A DNA stretch of 64,000 nucleotides, from contig JAREIK010011498.1 of the NCBI GenBank assembly GCA_029783825.1, positions 1-64,000 on the forward strand, in the 5' to 3' direction. Made by a program: the position numbers and the translations under genes. Position 1 is the first letter of the stretch. The number at the start of each line of letters is the position of its first letter. The DNA is from Sapria himalayana. Taxonomy: Eukaryota > Streptophyta > Magnoliopsida > Malpighiales > Rafflesiaceae. This document shows, piece after piece, positions 39,636 through 53,900 of this stretch. The notes under the pieces were generated by a model that searched no databases, had not been told where the DNA came from, and saw nothing but the letters and a program-made list of their open reading frames with translations.

Positions 39636-42524
39636 ATATAAAGTTAAATCAGTAAACTTCTAAAACTCATAATGCCTAAATACATAAACCATTAAACTGC
39701 TATATACTACTTAATAATTAATAAATCTATGTTTTTTTCTATTTATTATAATTTTAAATATTCATTTTAATTATTTATTAGTTTATTTTTATAGAAATAT
39801 TTATGAAAAATAAAATTATGAGTGTGACATATATACTTTAATTAATTTATTTTTAATCAAAAAAAATATATGCTTATAAAAGAAGTAAAAATTTAAAAAT
39901 TAAAAATTATTATCCAGTAATATATTTTACTTTAATTTTGAATCAATTTGGGATTTGTAAATATTTTTTAATTATTATCAATCTTTTTATTAATAGTTTA
40001 TTAATTTAAATTTTGATCATTATTATATTATCTATCAATAAAATTGTTTATATTGAATTTATATCATATAAAATTATTAATATTATTATAACTAAATATT
40101 GTATTCACATTTCAAAAAATTTTAAATATTATTATATTTTCAAAGGTTATAACCTATGAAAATGAGAAAAAATTACAATTTTTTTTTGTTATTTTATTGT
40201 TTAAATACAACCTATAAACCAGTAAATGCCTAAAAACATAAATTGCTAAACTCCTAAACGACAAAACCTCTAAATACTTAGACCATTAAACACGTATACA
40301 TTAATAAAAAATCATAAATTTCAATTTAATTTTTATTAAGTGTAATTTTATATTTAAATTTTAATTATTTATAAGGTTATTTTTATAGAAATATTAATTA
40401 CAAAATAAAATTTAGTGAAACGGATCTAATTTAAATAATTTATTTTTCAATCAAAAATATATATATCCTTATAAATAGAGGCAAAATTTTAAAAATAAAA
40501 TTTTTTTATTTAGTAATAAATTTTATTTTTATTTAGAATCATTTTAGATTTTGCAATTATATTTTAATTTATATCATTCTTATTAATAATAGTTTATTAA
40601 TTTTTTATTGATCATTATTATAATATCTATTAATAAAATTATTTATATTGAGTTTACATTATATATAATTATTAAGATTATTATTCCTGAATATTATATT
40701 CACATTTAAAAAAATTAAAAATTATTATATTTTCAAAGGTTATAACTCTCAAAAATTAAAAAAAAATCAAAAAATTAAATTTTTAATTTTATCATTCTTT
40801 AAATAAAAACTATAAATAACTAAAGGCCTAAACACTTAAATCACTAACTCCCAAAACACCTAAATAGGTAAACCATTAATCTAGTAAATCCTGATAATAA
40901 ATAATAAATCTCTATTTTATTTGTATTCATTATTATTTTAAATATTCATTTTAATTATTTATTAGTTTATTTTTATAGAATTATAAATTAAAAATAAATT
41001 ATGATGAAGAAAAATATAACTTAAATAATTTACTTTTAATAACAAAAAATATAAACTTATAAAAAGAAGCAAAACATCAAAGAAAGTATTATTTTTTAAT
41101 ATATTTTACTTTGATATTGAATAAATTTACATTTTGAAAATATATTTAAAATAATATCTATATTATTAATAATAGTTTATTAATTTATTTTTTGATCATT
41201 AATATAATATATTTCAACATAATTATTTATATTAAATTTACATGATATATAATTATTAAGATTATCATAACTAAATATAGTATTCACATATAAACAAATT
41301 TAAAAATTGTTATATTTTCAAAGTTTATAAACTTTAAAAATGAAAAAAATATCAAAAATAAGTTTTTTGTTATATCATTGTTTAAATAAAACTTATAAAC
41401 CATTAAATATCAAAAATACATAAATATCTAAACACATAAACCCCAAAGCCTTTAAATACTTAAACCTTTAAACTCGTAAACCTTAAATATAATTTAAATA
41501 ATTTATAGAAATATTAATTACAAAATAAATTTTGTGTGAGACAAATATAATTTTAATAATATATTATTCATCAAAATAGCATATAAGCTTATAAAATGAT
41601 ACAAATACTAAAAAAAATTATTATTTAGTATTAAATTTTACTTTGATTTTGAATCATTTTAGGTTTTTTAATTATATTTTAATTTATATCTAGCATATTA
41701 ATAATAGTTTATTAATTTATTTTTTTGATAATTTATATAATATCTATCAATAAAATTGTTTATATTTAGTTTATATTATATATAGTTATAATATTTATTA
41801 TTACTAAATATTGTATTCATATTTTTAAAAAATTTTAAAATTATTATATTTTCAAATGTTATAACCTAAGAAAATTTGAAAAAATATCAAATATAATTTT
41901 TTTGTTATTTCATTGTTTGAATAAAACTTATAAACCATTAAATCCCTAAATACTTCAATTAATAACTTCTAAATCTCGAAAACCCTAAATAGATAAATTT
42001 TTTAAACATGTATATCCTAAATAATAAATAATAAATGTCATTTTTATTTTTTTCATTATAATTTTAAATATTCATTTTAATTATTTATTTGTTAATTTTT
42101 ATATAAATATTAATTACCAAATAAATTATAAGTTATACAAATATAATTTATATAATTTATTTTTCCGCAAAAAAATATAGATAAATTTAATAAAATAAGA
42201 AGAAAATTAAAAACAAAAAAATATTATATAGTAATATATTTTCTTTGTTTTTGAATCATTTTAGGTTTTGTAATTACATTTTAATTGATATCTATCTTAT
42301 TAATAATAGATTATTGATTTTTTTTATCATTATTAAAATATTTATCAATAAAAATGTTTATATTGAATTTATATGATATATAACTTTAATAATTATTATG
42401 ACTAAATATTATATTCACTTTTGAAAAAAGTTTTAAATTATTATATTTTCAAAGGTTATAACCTTTGAAAATATCAAATAAAAAACAAAAATTAATATTT
42501 TGTTATTTTATTTTTTAAATAAAA

Positions 42525-42588
42525 TACATAAACCACTAAATGTATATATAGTTAAATAAGTAAACTCCTAAATACATAAACCATTAAA
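42525..42588 (+). repeat. Octamer tract, eight-unit version
   Basis: Eight phased octamers. The sequence runs from CTCCTAAA straight to TACATAAA and omits exactly the two octamers (CCCCGTAA and TGCCTAAA type) present in sister monomers such as 34602-34625. The same eight-unit form is at 11665-11728, so this 16-bp loss is shared by two positions 31 kb apart. Confidence 0.88.
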
Positions 42589-43696
42589 CCGCTATATACT
42601 ACTTTATAATTAATTATTCTAATTTTTATTAAATTTATTATAATTTTAAATATTGATTTTATTATTTATTAGTTTATTTTTATAAAATAGTTAATGCAAA
42701 ATAAATTATGAGTACGACAAATATAATTTAAATAATTTATTTTTAATCAAAAAAATATAGATGCTTATAAAAGAAGTAAAAATTTAAAAATTAAAAATTA
42801 TTTTTCAGTAATATATTTTAGTTTAATCTTCAATTGATTTGGGTTTTGTAAATATTTTTTAATTAATATCTATTTTATTATTAATAGTTTATTAATTTAA
42901 TTTTTGATCATTATTATATTATCTATCTAAAAAATTTGTTTATATTGAATTTATATGATATATAATTATTAATAATATTAAAACTAAATATTGTAATCAC
43001 ATTTCAAAAAATTTTAAATATTATTATATTTTCAAAGGTTATAACCTATGAAAATGATAACAAATTATATAAATTTTTTTTGTTATTTTATTATTTTATA
43101 TAAAACCTATAAACCACTAAAAGCCTAAAAACATAAATCGCTAAACTCCTAACGACAAAACCTCTAAATACTTAAACTATTAAACTGGTATACAATAATA
43201 ATAAATCTTAAATCTCATTTTAATTTTTAATCAGTATTATTTTAAATTTTTATTTTAATTATTTATCAGTTTATTTTTATAGAAATATTAATTACAAAAT
43301 AAATTATTAGTGAGACAAATTTAATTTAATTATTTTATTTTTCATTAAAAAGAATATATATCCATATAAAAAGAGGCAAAATTTTAAAAACAAAAATTTA
43401 TTATTTATTAATATATTTTATTTATTTTTTGAATCATTTTAGATTTTGGAATATTATTTTAATTTATATCATTCTTATTAATAATAGTTTATAAATTTTT
43501 TATTGATCATTATTATAATATGTATTAATTAAATTATTTATATTGAGTTTAAATTATATATAATTATTAAAATTATTATAACTAAATATTATATTCACAT
43601 TTAAAAAAAATTAAAAATTATTATATTATCAAAGGTTAACCTTTAAAAATTAAAAAAATAACAAACAATTATTTTTTTTTCATTCTTTAAATAAAA

Positions 43697-43768
43697 ACTA
43701 TAAATCACTAAAGGCCTAAACACTTAAATCACTAAACCCCAAAACACCTAAATAATTAAACCATTAAA
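43697..43768 (+). repeat. Octamer tract, nine-unit version
   Basis: Nine perfectly phased octamers, including TCACTAAA, GGCCTAAA, CACTTAAA, CCCCAAAA, CACCTAAA and CCATTAAA. Compared with ten-unit tracts it lacks exactly one 8-mer. It belongs to the monomer subtype that follows with CTAGTATATCC and GAGGAAGAC boxes. The same subtype is seen near 9950, 12810, 32850 and 40805. Confidence 0.88.
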
Positions 43769-46700
43769 CTAGTATATCCTTAATAATAAATTATAAATAT
43801 GTATTTTATTTCTATTGATTATAGTTTTAAATATTCATTTTTATTATTTATAAGTTTATTTTTATAGAATTATAAATTAAAAATAAATTATGAGGAAGAC
43901 AAATATAATTTAAATAATTTACTCTTAATAAAAAAAATATAAAATTATAAAAAGAAGCAAAACATCAAAAAATTTATTATTTAGTAATATATTTTATTTT
44001 GATTTTCAATAATTTACGTTTTGCAAAGATATTTTAAATTTATCTTGCATTTTAATAATAGTTTATTAATTTATTTTTGATCATTAATATAATATCTATG
44101 AATATAATTGTTTAAATTGAATTTACATGATATATAATTATTAAGATTATCATAACTAAATATAGTATTCATATATAAAAAAAATTTAATAATTATTATA
44201 TTTTCAAAGGTTATAACCTTCAAAAATGACAAAAAATTACAAAATATATTTTTTGTTATATAATTGTTTAAATAAAACTTATAAACCATTAAATGCCTAA
44301 ATACATAAATCTCTAAACTCCTAAATCCCGAAGCCCCTAAATACTTAAACATTTAAACTCGTAAACCTTAAATATAATTTAAATAATTTTATAAATATTA
44401 ATTATAAAATAAATTATGAGTGATACAAATATAATTTAAATAATTTATTTTTCAACAAAAAAATATATAAGCTTATAAAATGATGCAAAAACTAAAAAAA
44501 ATTATTATTTAATAATAAATTTTACTTTGATTTTGAATCATTTTAGGTTTTTTTAATTATATTTAAATTTATATCTATCATATTAATAATAGTTTATTAA
44601 TTTATTTTTTGATAATTGATATAATTTTAATCAATAAAATTGTTTATATATCGTTGATATTATATATAGTTATAATAATAATTATTACTAAATATTGTAT
44701 AAACATTTTTAAAAAATTTTAAAATTATTATATTTTCAAATGTTATAACTTTTGAAAATTTGAAAAAATATCAATAATAAATTTTTTGTTATTTCATTAT
44801 TTAAATAAAACCTATAAATCACTAAATGCCTAAAAACATAAATTGCTAAACTTTTAAACGACAAAACCTTTAAATATTCATTTTAATTATTTATTTGTTT
44901 ATTTTTATATAAATATTAATTACAAAATAAATTATGAGTTAAACAAATGTAATTTATATAAATTATTTTTAAACAAATAAATATAGAAAAACTAATTTAA
45001 AAAAGTAAAAACTAAAAACAAAAAATTATTATATAGTAATATATTTTGCTCTGAATCTGAATCATTTTAGGTTTTGTAATTATTTTTTAATTGATATCTA
45101 ACTTATTAATAATAGATTATTAATTTATTTTTTATCATTATTATAATATTTATCAATAAAAATGTTTATATTGAATTTATATGATATATATATTTAATAA
45201 TTATTATAACTAAATAATATATTCCCTTTTGAAAAAAATTTTAAAATTATTATATTTTCAAAGATTATAACCTATTAACAAATGAAAAAATAAAAATAAA
45301 ATATCTTTTTTCTTTTATTGTTTAAATAAAACCTATAAACCATAAAATTCTTAAAGACATAAATCACTAAACTACAAAATCCCAATATCCCTATATAGAT
45401 AAGCCTTTAAACCTGTATACCCTAAATAATAATTAATAAATATTTTTTTATTTGTTTTCATTATAATTTAAATAATTTATTTTGATTCTTTAGTTTTTTA
45501 TCTATATATATATATTAATTATAAAATAAATAATGAGTAAAAAATATAATTTATAAAAATTATTTTTGATCAAAAATGAGATAAGCTTATAAAAAGAATA
45601 AAAATTTAAAAACAAATTATTATTATTAAGTAATATATTTTGCTTTGCTTTTGAATCATTTTAGGTTTTGATATTATATTTTAAGTAATATCAATGTTAT
45701 TCATAAAATATTTTTAATTTATTTTTTGATAATTATTAGAATATCTATCAATAAAATTATTTATATTGAATTTATATGATATATAATTATTATGATTATT
45801 ATAAATAAATATTTAGTCACTTTTTGAAAAAAATTTAAGAATTATTTTATTTTCAAAGGTTATATAACCATTGAAAATATCAAAAAATAGAAAAAATAAT
45901 TTTTTTTATTTTATTTTATAAATAAAAACTATAAACAACTAAATGCATACATAGTTAAATTATTAAACTTTTAAACCCAGTAATGCCAAAATACATAAAC
46001 CATTAAACTTCTATATACTACTTAATAATTAATAAATCTAATTTTTATTTCTATTTATTATAATTTTAAATATTCATTTTAATTATTTATTAGTTTATTT
46101 TTATAGAAATATTTATTACAAAATAATGTATGAGTGCGACAAATATAATTTAATTAATTTATTTTTAATAAAAAAAAATATTCACTTATAAAAGAAGTAA
46201 AAATTTAAAAATTAAAAATTATTATTCAGTAATATATTTTACTTTAATTTTTAATCAATTTGGGTTTTGTAAATATTTTTTAATTAATATCTCTCTTTTT
46301 ATCAATAGTTTATTAATTTAATTTTTGATCATTTTTATATTATCTATCAATAAAATTGTTTATATTGAATTTATATGATATATAATTATTAATATTATTA
46401 TAACTAAATATTGTATTAACCTTTCAAAAAATTGTAAATATTATTATATTTTCAAAGGTTATAACCTATGAAAATGATAACAAATTATAATAATTTTATT
46501 TTGTTATTTTATTTTTTTAGTGAGACAGATCAAATTTAAATTAAACCGGTATCCCTAAATAATAAAAAATAAATGTTATTTTTTCATTATAATTTTAAAT
46601 ATTCATTTTAATTATTTATTTGTTTATTTATATATAAATATTAATTACAAAATAAATTGAGTTAGACAAATATAATTTATATATATTATTTTTCATCAAA

Positions 46701-47990
46701 AAATTATAAATAAACTTTTTAAAAGTAAAAAAAAAATTGTAAACAAAAAATTATTATATAGTAAATTATTTTGCTTTGATTCTGAATCATTTTAGGTTTT
46801 ATGAATATATTTTAATTGATATCTATCTTTTTTTTTATTGAAATCTATCTTATTAAAAATAGATTATTAATATCTTTTTTGATCATTATTAGAATATTTA
46901 TCAATAAAATTGTTTATATTGAATTTATATGTTATATAAATATAATTATTATTATAACTAAAGATTGTATTCACTTTTAAAAAAAATTTAAAAATAATTA
47001 TATTTTGAAAGGTTATAACATTTGAAAATATTAAAAAATAATAAAAATATATTTATTGTTATTTTATTTTTAAATAAAACCTATAAACCACTAAAAGCCT
47101 AAAAACATAAATTGATAAACTCCTAAATGACAAAACCTTTAAATACTTATTCCATTAAAGTGGTATAGATTAATAATAAATAATAAATCTCATTTTAATT
47201 TTTATGCAGTATAATTTTAAATTTTTATTTTAATTATTTATCAATTTAATTTTATAGAAATATTAATTATAAAATAAATTATTAGTGACACATATCTAAT
47301 TTAAATTAAATTGGTATCTCTAAATAATAAATAATAAATCTCATTTTTTTAATTATAATTTTAAATATTCATTTTAATTATTTATTTGTTTATTTATATA
47401 TAAATATTAATTACAAAATAAATTGAGATAGACAAATATAATTTATATAAATTGTTTTTCATCAAAAAATTATAGATAAACTTTTTAAAAGAAAAAAAAT
47501 TATAAAGCAAAAAATTATTATATAGTAATATATTTTTCTTTGCTTCTGAATCATTTTAGGTTTTGTAATTATATATTAATTGATATCTATCTTATTAATA
47601 ATAGATTATTAATTTATTTTTTGATCATTATTAGAATATTTATCTATAAAATTGTTTATATTGAATTTATATGATATACAAATATAATGATTATTATAAC
47701 TAAAGATTGTATTCACTTTTTAAAAAAAATTCAAAAATTATTATATTTTGAAATTTTATAACCTTTGAAAATATCAAAAAAAAAATATTTTTTTTTATTT
47801 TATTTTTTAATTAAAACCTATAAACCACTAAAAGCCTAAAAACATAAATTCCTAAACTCCTAAATGACAAACCCTCTAAATACTTAAACCTTTAAACTAG
47901 TTTACATTAATAATAAATAATAAATATCATATTAATTTTTATTCAGTATAATTTTAAATGTTTATTTTAATTATTTATTAGTTTATTTTT

Positions 47991-47992
47991 AT
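47991..47992. other. Orientation switch of the satellite array
   Basis: Left of this point the satellite reads forward (AGTTTATTTTTAT). Right of it the text ATGTGAAAACTGTGTATAAT matches reverse-orientation monomers (ATGTGAATACAATGTATAAT at 54523). The two sides overlap by only AT. They are at different phases of the monomer, so this is a non-allelic inversion or fusion joint and not the centre of a symmetric hairpin. Confidence 0.88.
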
Positions 47993-50900
47993 GTGAAAAC
48001 TGTGTATAATTATATTAATCTTACTAATTATATGTCATATAAATTAAATATAAACTATTTTAATGATAGATATATAATAATGATCAAAAATTAAATTAAT
48101 AAACTATTATTAATAATATAAATAATAATTAAAATATATTTACATAACACATTGATTCAAAATCAAATCAAAATATATTACTAAATAATAATATTTAGAT
48201 GACAAATATATTACTATATAAAAATGATTTAGAAGAAAGCAAAATATATTAATATATAATAATTTGTTGTTTAGAAATTTTGTTTTCATTTAAAAAAATT
48301 TATTTTTAATTTTAAAGAAAAATAATTTATATAAATTATATTTGTCTAACTCATAATTTTTTTTGTAATTAATATTTATATAAAAATAAACAAATAAATA
48401 ATTAAAATAAATATTTAAAATTATAATCAAAAAAATAAGATTGAGATTTATTATTTATTATTTAGGGTTACCTGTTTAAAAGGATTATGATTTATTATTT
48501 AGGCTTTTAAAGTATTAGGAGTTATTGATTTAATTGTTTAGGTATTTAGTGGTTTATAGGTTATATTTAAATAATGAAATATCAAAAAAAAATTTTAATT
48601 TTTTCACATTTTCTAAGTTTATAATTTTGAAAATATGATAATTGTAAAATTTTTTTCGAAAGTTAATTCAAAATTGAGTTATAAAAATCATTATATTTAT
48701 ATATCATATAAATTCAATATAAATAATTTTAATGATAAATATTCTAATAATGATCAAAAAATAAATGAATAATCTATTATTAATAAGATAGATATCAATT
48801 AAAATATAATTACAAAACTAATAATGATTCAGAAGCAAAGCATATTATATTATTATATAATAATTTTTTGTTTTTAATTTTTTTTATTTTTATAAGCTTA
48901 TCTATATTTTTTTTTGATGAAAAATAATTTATATAAATTATAATTGTCTAACTCATAATTTATTTTTTAATTAATATTTATATAAAAATAAACAAATAAA
49001 TAATTAAAATTAATATTTAAAATTATATTGAAAATAATAAAAATGAGATTTATTGTTTATTATTTAGGATATATCTTATTAAAAAATTATCTATTTAGGG
49101 TTTTCGAGATTTAGAAGTTATTCATTTAATTATTTAGGCATTTAGTGGTTTATAGGTTTTATTTAAACAATGAAATAACAAATATATTATTTTTGATATT
49201 TTTTTGAATTTTCAAAGATCATAACCTTTGAAAATATAAAAATTTTAAAATTTTTTAAAAATGTGAATACAATATTTAGTAATAATAATTATTATAACAA
49301 TATATAATATAAACTAAATATAAACAATTTTATTTATAGATATTATATCAATTATCAAAAAATAAATTAATAAACTATTATTAATATAATAGATATAAAT
49401 TAAAATTTAAATACAAAAACTAAAATTATTAAAAATCAAAGTAAATTTATTATTAAATAAAAATTTTTGGTTTTCAGTTTTTGCCTCATTTTATAAGATT
49501 ATATATTTTTTTGATAAAAAAAATTTTTTAACTTATATTTGTATTACTCATTATTTATTTTGTAATTAATATTTCAATTAATTATTTAAATTATATTTAA
49601 GGTATTTAATGGTTAAATTTATATATTTTTTTGAATTTAATGTTTTAAGTATTTAGGGGCTTCGGGGTTTAGGAGTTTAGAGATTTACGTGTCTAGGTAT
49701 TTAATGCTTTATAAGTTTTATTTAAACAATGATATAACAACAAAATTATTTTTTTTATTTTTTCTCATTTTTGAAGGTTATAACCTTTGAAAATATAACA
49801 ATTTTTAAATTTTTTTAAATGTAAATACTATATTTAGTTATGATGATAATAAAAATTTTATATCATATAAATTGAATATAAACAATTATATTGATAGTTA
49901 TTATATTAATGATCAAAAATAAATTAATAAACTATTATAAATAAGATAGATATTATTTAAAATATATTTGCAAACCCTAAATGTATTCAAAATCAACGTA
50001 AAAAAAATTACTAAATAATAAACTTCTTGATGTTTTGCTTCTTTTTATAAGTTTATATTTTTTGTTCTTAAAATTATATTATTTAAATTATATTTGTCTT
50101 CCTCATAATATATTTTGTTATTTATAATTCTATAAAAATAAACTAAAAAATAATTAAAATGAATATTTACAATTATAATGTATACAAATAGATTATTTAA
50201 ATTATATTTGTCGCACTCATACATTATTTTGTAATATATATTTCTATCAAAATAAACTAATAAATAATTAAATGAATATTTAAAATTATAATAAATAAAA
50301 ATAAAAATTAGATTTTTTAATTATTAAGTAGTATATAGTAGTTTAATGGTTTATGTATTTTGGCATTACGGGCATTTGGAGTTTTCTGATTTAACAATGT
50401 ATGCATTTTGTGGTTTATACGTTTTATTTAAAAATTAAATTAACAAAATATTTATTTTTATTATTATTTTATATTTTCAAATGTTATCACAATTGAAAAT
50501 ATAATAATTTTTAATTTTTATCAAATGTGAATTCAATATTTAGTTATAATAATCATTATATTTATATATCATATAAATTCAATATAAATAATATTATTGA
50601 TAAATATTCTAATAATGATCAAAAAAGAATTAATAATCTATTATTAATTAGATAGATATCAATTTAAATATAATTACAAAACCTATAATGATTCAAAAGC
50701 AAAGCAAATTATATTACTATACAATAATGTTTTTTTTTAGTTTTTTTTTCTTTTAATAAGTTTATCTATATTTTTTATGATGAAAAATAATTTATATAAA
50801 TTATATTTGTCTAACTTATAATTTATTTTTTAATTAATATTTATATAAAAATAAACAAATAAATAATTAAAATGAATATTTAAAATTATAAAGAAAAAAT

Positions 50901-53900
50901 AATGAGATTTATTATTTACTATTTAGCGTATACCAGTTTAATTTAAATTATATCTGTCTATCTAATAATTTATTTTGTATTTAATATTTCAATAAAAATA
51001 AACTAATAAATAATTAAAATAAAAATTTAAAATTATACTGAATACAAATTAAAATGTGATTTATGAATTATTATTAATGTATACCAGTTTATTATTTTAA
51101 GTATTTAGAGGTTTTGTCATTTAGGACTTTAGTGATTTATGTTTATTGACATTTAGTGGTTTATGTGTTTTGTTTAAACAGTGAAATAGCAAAAAATTAT
51201 TTTTGTTATTACTAAATAATAATTTTTGTTTTTTAGTTTTTCCTTCATTTTATATGCTTATATATTTTTTTGATGAAAAATAAATTATTTAAATTTTATT
51301 TGTATCTCTCATAATTTATTTTGTAATTAATATTTTAATAAATTATTTAAATTATTTTTAAGGTTTGAGAGTTTAATGGTTTAAGTATTTAGGGGCTTTT
51401 GTGGTTAGGAGTTTAGATGTTTAAGTGTTTAAGAATTTAGTGGTTTATAAGTTTTATTTAAACAATGATATAGCAAAAAATTTATTTTTATTATTTTTCA
51501 AAAATATGTAGATTATATCCTTTGAAAATAAAATAATTTTTAAATTTTTTTCAAATGTAAAAAATAATATTTATTTATAATAATCTTCATAATTATAATT
51601 CATTTAAATTCAATATAAATAAATATATTGCTAGATATTATAATTATGATCAAAAAATAAATTAATAAACTATTATTAATAAAATAGTTATTATTTAAAA
51701 AGTATTTGCAAAATCTAAATTTATTCAAATCAAAGTAAAATATATTAATAAATAATAATTTTTTTTAATGTTTTGCTATTTTTATAAGTTTATATTTTTG
51801 TTATTAAAAGTAAATTATTTAAATTATATTTGTCTTACTTATAATTTATTTTTTGATTTATAATTCTATATTAATAAACTTCTAAATAATTAAAATGAAT
51901 ATTTAAAATTATAATGAATACATATAAAATTGAGATTTATTTATATTATTCACGATATACAGGTTTAATGGTCAAAGTTTTTAGGTATTTTGTGGTTTAG
52001 GAGTTTAGTGATTTAATTGTTTAGACCTTTAATGATTTATAGTTTTCATTTAAAGAATGAAAAAAAAAATTTAATTTTTTGATTTTTTTTTAATTTTTGA
52101 CGGTTGTAACCTTAGAAAATATATGAATTTTTTATTTTTTTTAAATTTGAATATAATATTTAATTATAATAATCTTAATAATTATATATAATGTAAACTC
52201 AATATAAATAATTTTATTGATAGATATTATAATAATGATCAATAATAATTTAATAAATTTGTATTTATAAGAATGATATAAATTAAAATTTAATTGTAAA
52301 ATAAAAAGTGATTAAAAATCAAAATAAGATATATTATTAAATAATATTTTAAATTTTGAAAATTTTGCCTCTTTTTATAAGTATTTTTTATGTTGAAAAA
52401 TAAATTATTTAAATTATATATGTCACAGTAATAATTTATTTTATAATTAATATTTCTATAAAAATAAACTAATAAATAATTAAGATGAATATTTAAAATT
52501 ATAATGAATACTAATAAAACTGAGATTTATGATTTATTATTTGGACTATAGTAATTTAATTTTTTAAGTATTTATGGGCTTCGGGGTTTAGTAATTAGTC
52601 ATTTTAGTATTTAGTCATTTAGTTGTTTCTAGGTTTTATATGAAAAATAAAATAACAAATAATTTATTTTTGTTATTTTTTCTCATTTTTGAAGGTTATA
52701 ACCTTTGAAAATATAATAATTTTTAAATTCTTTTTATTGAAAAGTGAATACACTATGAAGTTATAATAATCATAATAATTATATATAATATAAATTCTAT
52801 ATAACCTATTTTATTGATATTTATTATAATAATGATCATAAAAAAGTAATAACCAATTATTAATAAGATAAATATGGTTTAAAATATATTTTCAAAACAT
52901 AAAATGACTCAAAATCAAAGTGAAATATTTTACTAAATATTAATTTTAAAATTTTGTATCCATTTATAAGCCTATATTTTTTTTGATGATAAATAAATTA
53001 TTTAAATTATATTTGTCTCCCTAATAATTTATTTTTTAATTTATATTTCTATAAAATTAAACTAATAAATAATTAAAATATATATTTAAAATAATAATGA
53101 ATACTTATAAAAAAGAGATTTATTATTTATTATTTAGTGTATAACTATTTAATTGTTTAAGTTTTTTTGGGTTTAGGGTTAAGGAGTTTATTGATTTATA
53201 TGTTTATACATTTAGGTGTTTATAGGTTTTATTTAATTAATGAAATAACAAAAAATTTATTTTTATGAATTTTCGTGATTTTCAAAGGTTATGAATTTAA
53301 AAAAATAAAAATTTTTAATAGTTCTAAAATATGAATACAATACTTAGTTATAATTATCTTAATAATTATATTTGTTGTAGATTCAATATAAAAAAATGTA
53401 TTAATATATATTATAAAAATGATCAAAAAATAAATTAATAAATTATTATTAATAAAATAGATATTAATTAAATTATATTTGAAGAACACAAAATAATTAA
53501 AAATCAAAGTTAATTAAATTACTAAGTAAAATTTTAAAATTTTGAAATTTTATTTATTTTGATAAGCTTTTTTTTTCATAAAAAATAATTTATTTAAATT
53601 ATATCTGTCTCACTCATTATTTATTTTGTAATTAATATTTCTATAAAAATAAACTAAAAAATAATTAATATGAATATTAAAAATTATAATGAATACAAAT
53701 AAAAATGAGTTTTATTATTTATTATTAAGGTAATATAGGTTTAATGGTTTATGCATTTAGGGGGTTTTGGGGTTTAGGAGTCTAGAGATTTAAATGTTTA
53801 GGCATTTAGTGGTTTATAAGTTTTATTTAAATAATAAAATAATAAAAAATTATTTTTGTGATTTTTTATCATTTTTGAAGGTAATAACCTTTGAAAATAT

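Larger units (their letters stand above)
39636..44860 (+). repeat. Higher-order block, copy 2
   Basis: Subtype order c-d-e-a-b-c-d-e-a-d, the same as 8755-13900. The a-b-c-d-e cycle from 41395 to 44275 is about 2.88 kb. Diagnostic shared details are the 16-bp octamer loss in the internal c monomer and the AAATTTTTTAAACATG text in b. The first c monomer is the one interrupted by the hAT element. Its octamer tract resumes at the right-hand target duplication. Confidence 0.7.
39628..47992 (+). repeat. Satellite array, forward block 3
   Basis: The forward array resumes in phase with the monomer interrupted by the hAT. Palindrome cores lie near 40143, 40735, 41325, 41860, 42446, 43035, 43634, 44210, 44745, 45263, 45858, 46455, 47015 and 47755. 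Fused or truncated monomers occur near 44876, 46515 and 47305. Two cores change length symmetrically: GGTTAACC at 43634-43641 and GGTTATATAACC at 45858-45869. No gene was seen. The block ends at the orientation switch. Confidence 0.95.

Noticed and set aside
1..47992. Regularly spaced palindromes as a CRISPR array
   Set aside because: Spacing is about 600 bp, the intervening sequence is itself repeated, and no cas genes or prokaryotic features are present.
47900..48100. Hairpin or perfect palindrome at the orientation switch
   Set aside because: The two sides are at different phases of the monomer and do not pair with each other around the joint.
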